A stretch of DNA of 6,175 bases from Promethearchaeota archaeon (GTDB taxonomy: Archaea > Asgardarchaeota > Lokiarchaeia > Sigyniarchaeales > SOKP01): the NCBI GenBank assembly GCA_030612905.1, contig JAUWNA010000132.1, positions 1 through 6,175 of the forward strand, written 5' to 3'. The notes beneath the pieces were generated by a model. That model ran no database searches, had not been told where the DNA came from, and saw only the letters and a list, made by a program, of their open reading frames with translations. A program made the translations under genes and the position numbers. Numbering within the stretch: position 1 is the first letter of the stretch; every line of letters begins with the position of its first letter. Shown piece after piece: positions 5,069 through 6,175 of the stretch.

Positions 5069-6175
5069 ATGACAAAAAATAAATTATCAAAATTAATAAT
5101 TGAGAAATATGGAATTGAAATTTATACGAAATCAGTTGAGTTCCAGAAAAATAAAATTAATATAATTTCACTGAAAGAAGATCCAATAAAGATAAGAGCA
5201 ATCATTTTAGATAATGACCGGGAATTCCACCTAGTTATTAACGAGAAAAAAAATGAAATATTTCACGATTGTCCTACTTTTTTAATACACAGCGAAAGAG
5301 ATGATAAGATATGTATCCATCTAATAAGACTTTTAACGATAATAAAACCGTCGATTTCTTTAAAAATTCTCAACAATATTGATGATTTTTATTTAACTTC
5401 TGAAGACTTTGGGTCCAAAAAGAAGAGTAAAAACTATTTGAAATTGGCTAATGCCTGTTTTGAATGTGAAAATTGTGTTGAGGGACTAAATTATTTAAAC
5501 AAAGCGATTATTAATCAACACGAGTGCGAATCGATTATTGAAAGGTATTTGGAAACAGCAATTGAAAATAATTTATATATTGAATTTTTTGAATTTCTGC
5601 AATCTGCCTATGATAACGAATTAGGCCCCTATCTTCTCAAATACAATCACTACATAGAAAAAGGAATTAAATTATTTCTAAATTCGGTCTCAAAATATAC
5701 CTTTTTTAACATACTTAGAATTATAGAATCGTTTGATAAATTATTAGATGTTTATAAATTTCAAAACGAATCTTTTGTTTCGTCTATACTTAAGAAATTG
5801 GAAAAAATGGCTAATTCAAACGATTTTAATGAAATGTATTTTTCAACTTTTTTTATAAAAAAAAATTACGAAACTCTTGTTAACCTTAATCCGCTATTTA
5901 AAGATTTAATATCTTTGAAGGTTTTTGAATCGTTTAAAAGCGAAATTATTAAGTATTTTAAAAGCGAAATAGAGAATTTCTGCGTAATAGATAAACTAAA
6001 GCTAATGAAGAGGCATTTTGACGTTTTTCAGATTCAAAAAGATGCGTACTATGACGAATATAAGGCTTATAAAAGCGAAATAAAAGAATTAGAAAAGAAA
6101 GTATATTTAAAGAAATTTGCCTTTCTCAATCTACTTAAGGAAAAATATAAAATCAAAAAATCTAAAGTTGACTTT
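5069..6175 (+). CDS. Unrecognised protein with SWIM-like HxC...CxH motif, 3' end missing
   Basis: The frame is open for 369 codons from the ATG at 5069 to the window edge. I do not recognise the whole protein. Residues 1-95 look like a beta-rich domain: after REFHLVINEKKNEIF comes His66-Asp-Cys68-Pro, then 13 residues, then Cys82-Ile-His84-Leu. This matches the layout of the SWIM zinc finger (CxCx(n)CxH) with His in place of the first Cys. From about 120 the protein is helical: KNYLKLANACFECENC and VEGLNYLNKAI look like a TPR-type helix pair with Cys130, Cys133 and Cys136, followed by many Phe/Tyr/Leu-rich helices, as in helical-repeat scaffolds. Near the end KSEI occurs three times (290-293, 298-301, 336-339). 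It starts 4 bases after the VWA stop, so translation is probably coupled. SWIM proteins are known to bind DNA or proteins; here a substrate-recruiting or nucleic-acid-binding partner of the MoxR/VWA machine is inferred. The SWIM call is tentative. Confidence 0.8.
   Translation, partial: MTKNKLSKLIIEKYGIEIYTKSVEFQKNKINIISLKEDPIKIRAIILDNDREFHLVINEKKNEIFHDCPTFLIHSERDDKICIHLIRLLTIIKPSISLKILNNIDDFYLTSEDFGSKKKSKNYLKLANACFECENCVEGLNYLNKAIINQHECESIIERYLETAIENNLYIEFFEFLQSAYDNELGPYLLKYNHYIEKGIKLFLNSVSKYTFFNILRIIESFDKLLDVYKFQNESFVSSILKKLEKMANSNDFNEMYFSTFFIKKNYETLVNLNPLFKDLISLKVFESFKSEIIKYFKSEIENFCVIDKLKLMKRHFDVFQIQKDAYYDEYKAYKSEIKELEKKVYLKKFAFLNLLKEKYKIKKSKVDF
5264..5320 (+). other. Degenerate SWIM-like zinc-binding motif (coding)
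   Basis: The codons for residues 66-84 of the third gene encode His-x-Cys-Pro, a 13-residue spacer and Cys-x-His followed by Leu-Ile-Arg-Leu. In SWIM fingers a CPxF-like strand and a CxH followed by a hydrophobic helix is the usual arrangement, and the spacing is within the family's range. The first ligand is His instead of Cys, which can still bind zinc. Confidence 0.5.

Overview
The window is AT-rich and gene-dense, and contains no RNA genes, insertion sequences or CRISPR arrays that I can see. The codons are rich in AGA (Arg) and ATA (Ile), Shine-Dalgarno matches are weak, and TATA-like boxes lie upstream of both outermost genes. Together with a glycyl-radical enzyme next to a MoxR/VWA cluster, this fits an AT-rich anaerobic prokaryote. 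I lean towards an archaeon, possibly of the Asgard/Lokiarchaeia type. This is an inference from composition and gene content only, and an AT-rich anaerobic bacterium is not excluded.

Layout. (1) Positions 1-1247, minus strand: the N-terminal 415 codons of a pyruvate-formate-lyase-like glycyl radical enzyme. The gene runs off the left edge before its catalytic cysteine and glycyl-radical glycine. (2) Positions 1248-1591: a divergent, very AT-rich intergenic region that should hold the promoters of both transcription units. It also holds a small nested inverted repeat and a hairpin close to the second unit's start. (3) Positions 1592-6175, plus strand: a tightly packed three-gene unit. It consists of a MoxR-type AAA+ ATPase (1592-2532), an 837-residue protein with a C-terminal VWA domain (2551-5064), and a third gene (5069 to beyond the right edge). 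The third gene is unrecognised overall but carries an HxC...CxH motif like a degenerate SWIM zinc finger. Gaps between the genes are 18 and 4 bases.

How the genes work together. MoxR ATPases commonly pair with a VWA partner that carries a metal-ion-dependent adhesion site (MIDAS). Known pairs act as chaperone or remodelling machines on metalloenzymes or other protein complexes (RavA/ViaA, CbbQ/CbbO, NorQ/NorD). The third, SWIM-like protein could recruit substrate or bind nucleic acid. A complete three-part machine is therefore the likely ancestral content, but its target cannot be read from the window. The divergent glycyl radical enzyme is a neighbour, not an operon member.

The most important oddity is a one-base deletion in the ATPase gene, inside the Walker B/Glu-Ile-Asn-Arg segment at 1982-1987. 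It creates a TAA stop and splits the gene into an N-terminal half of 131 codons and a C-terminal half in the -1 frame. Both halves look fully conserved, so this is either a sequencing/assembly error or a very recent mutation.
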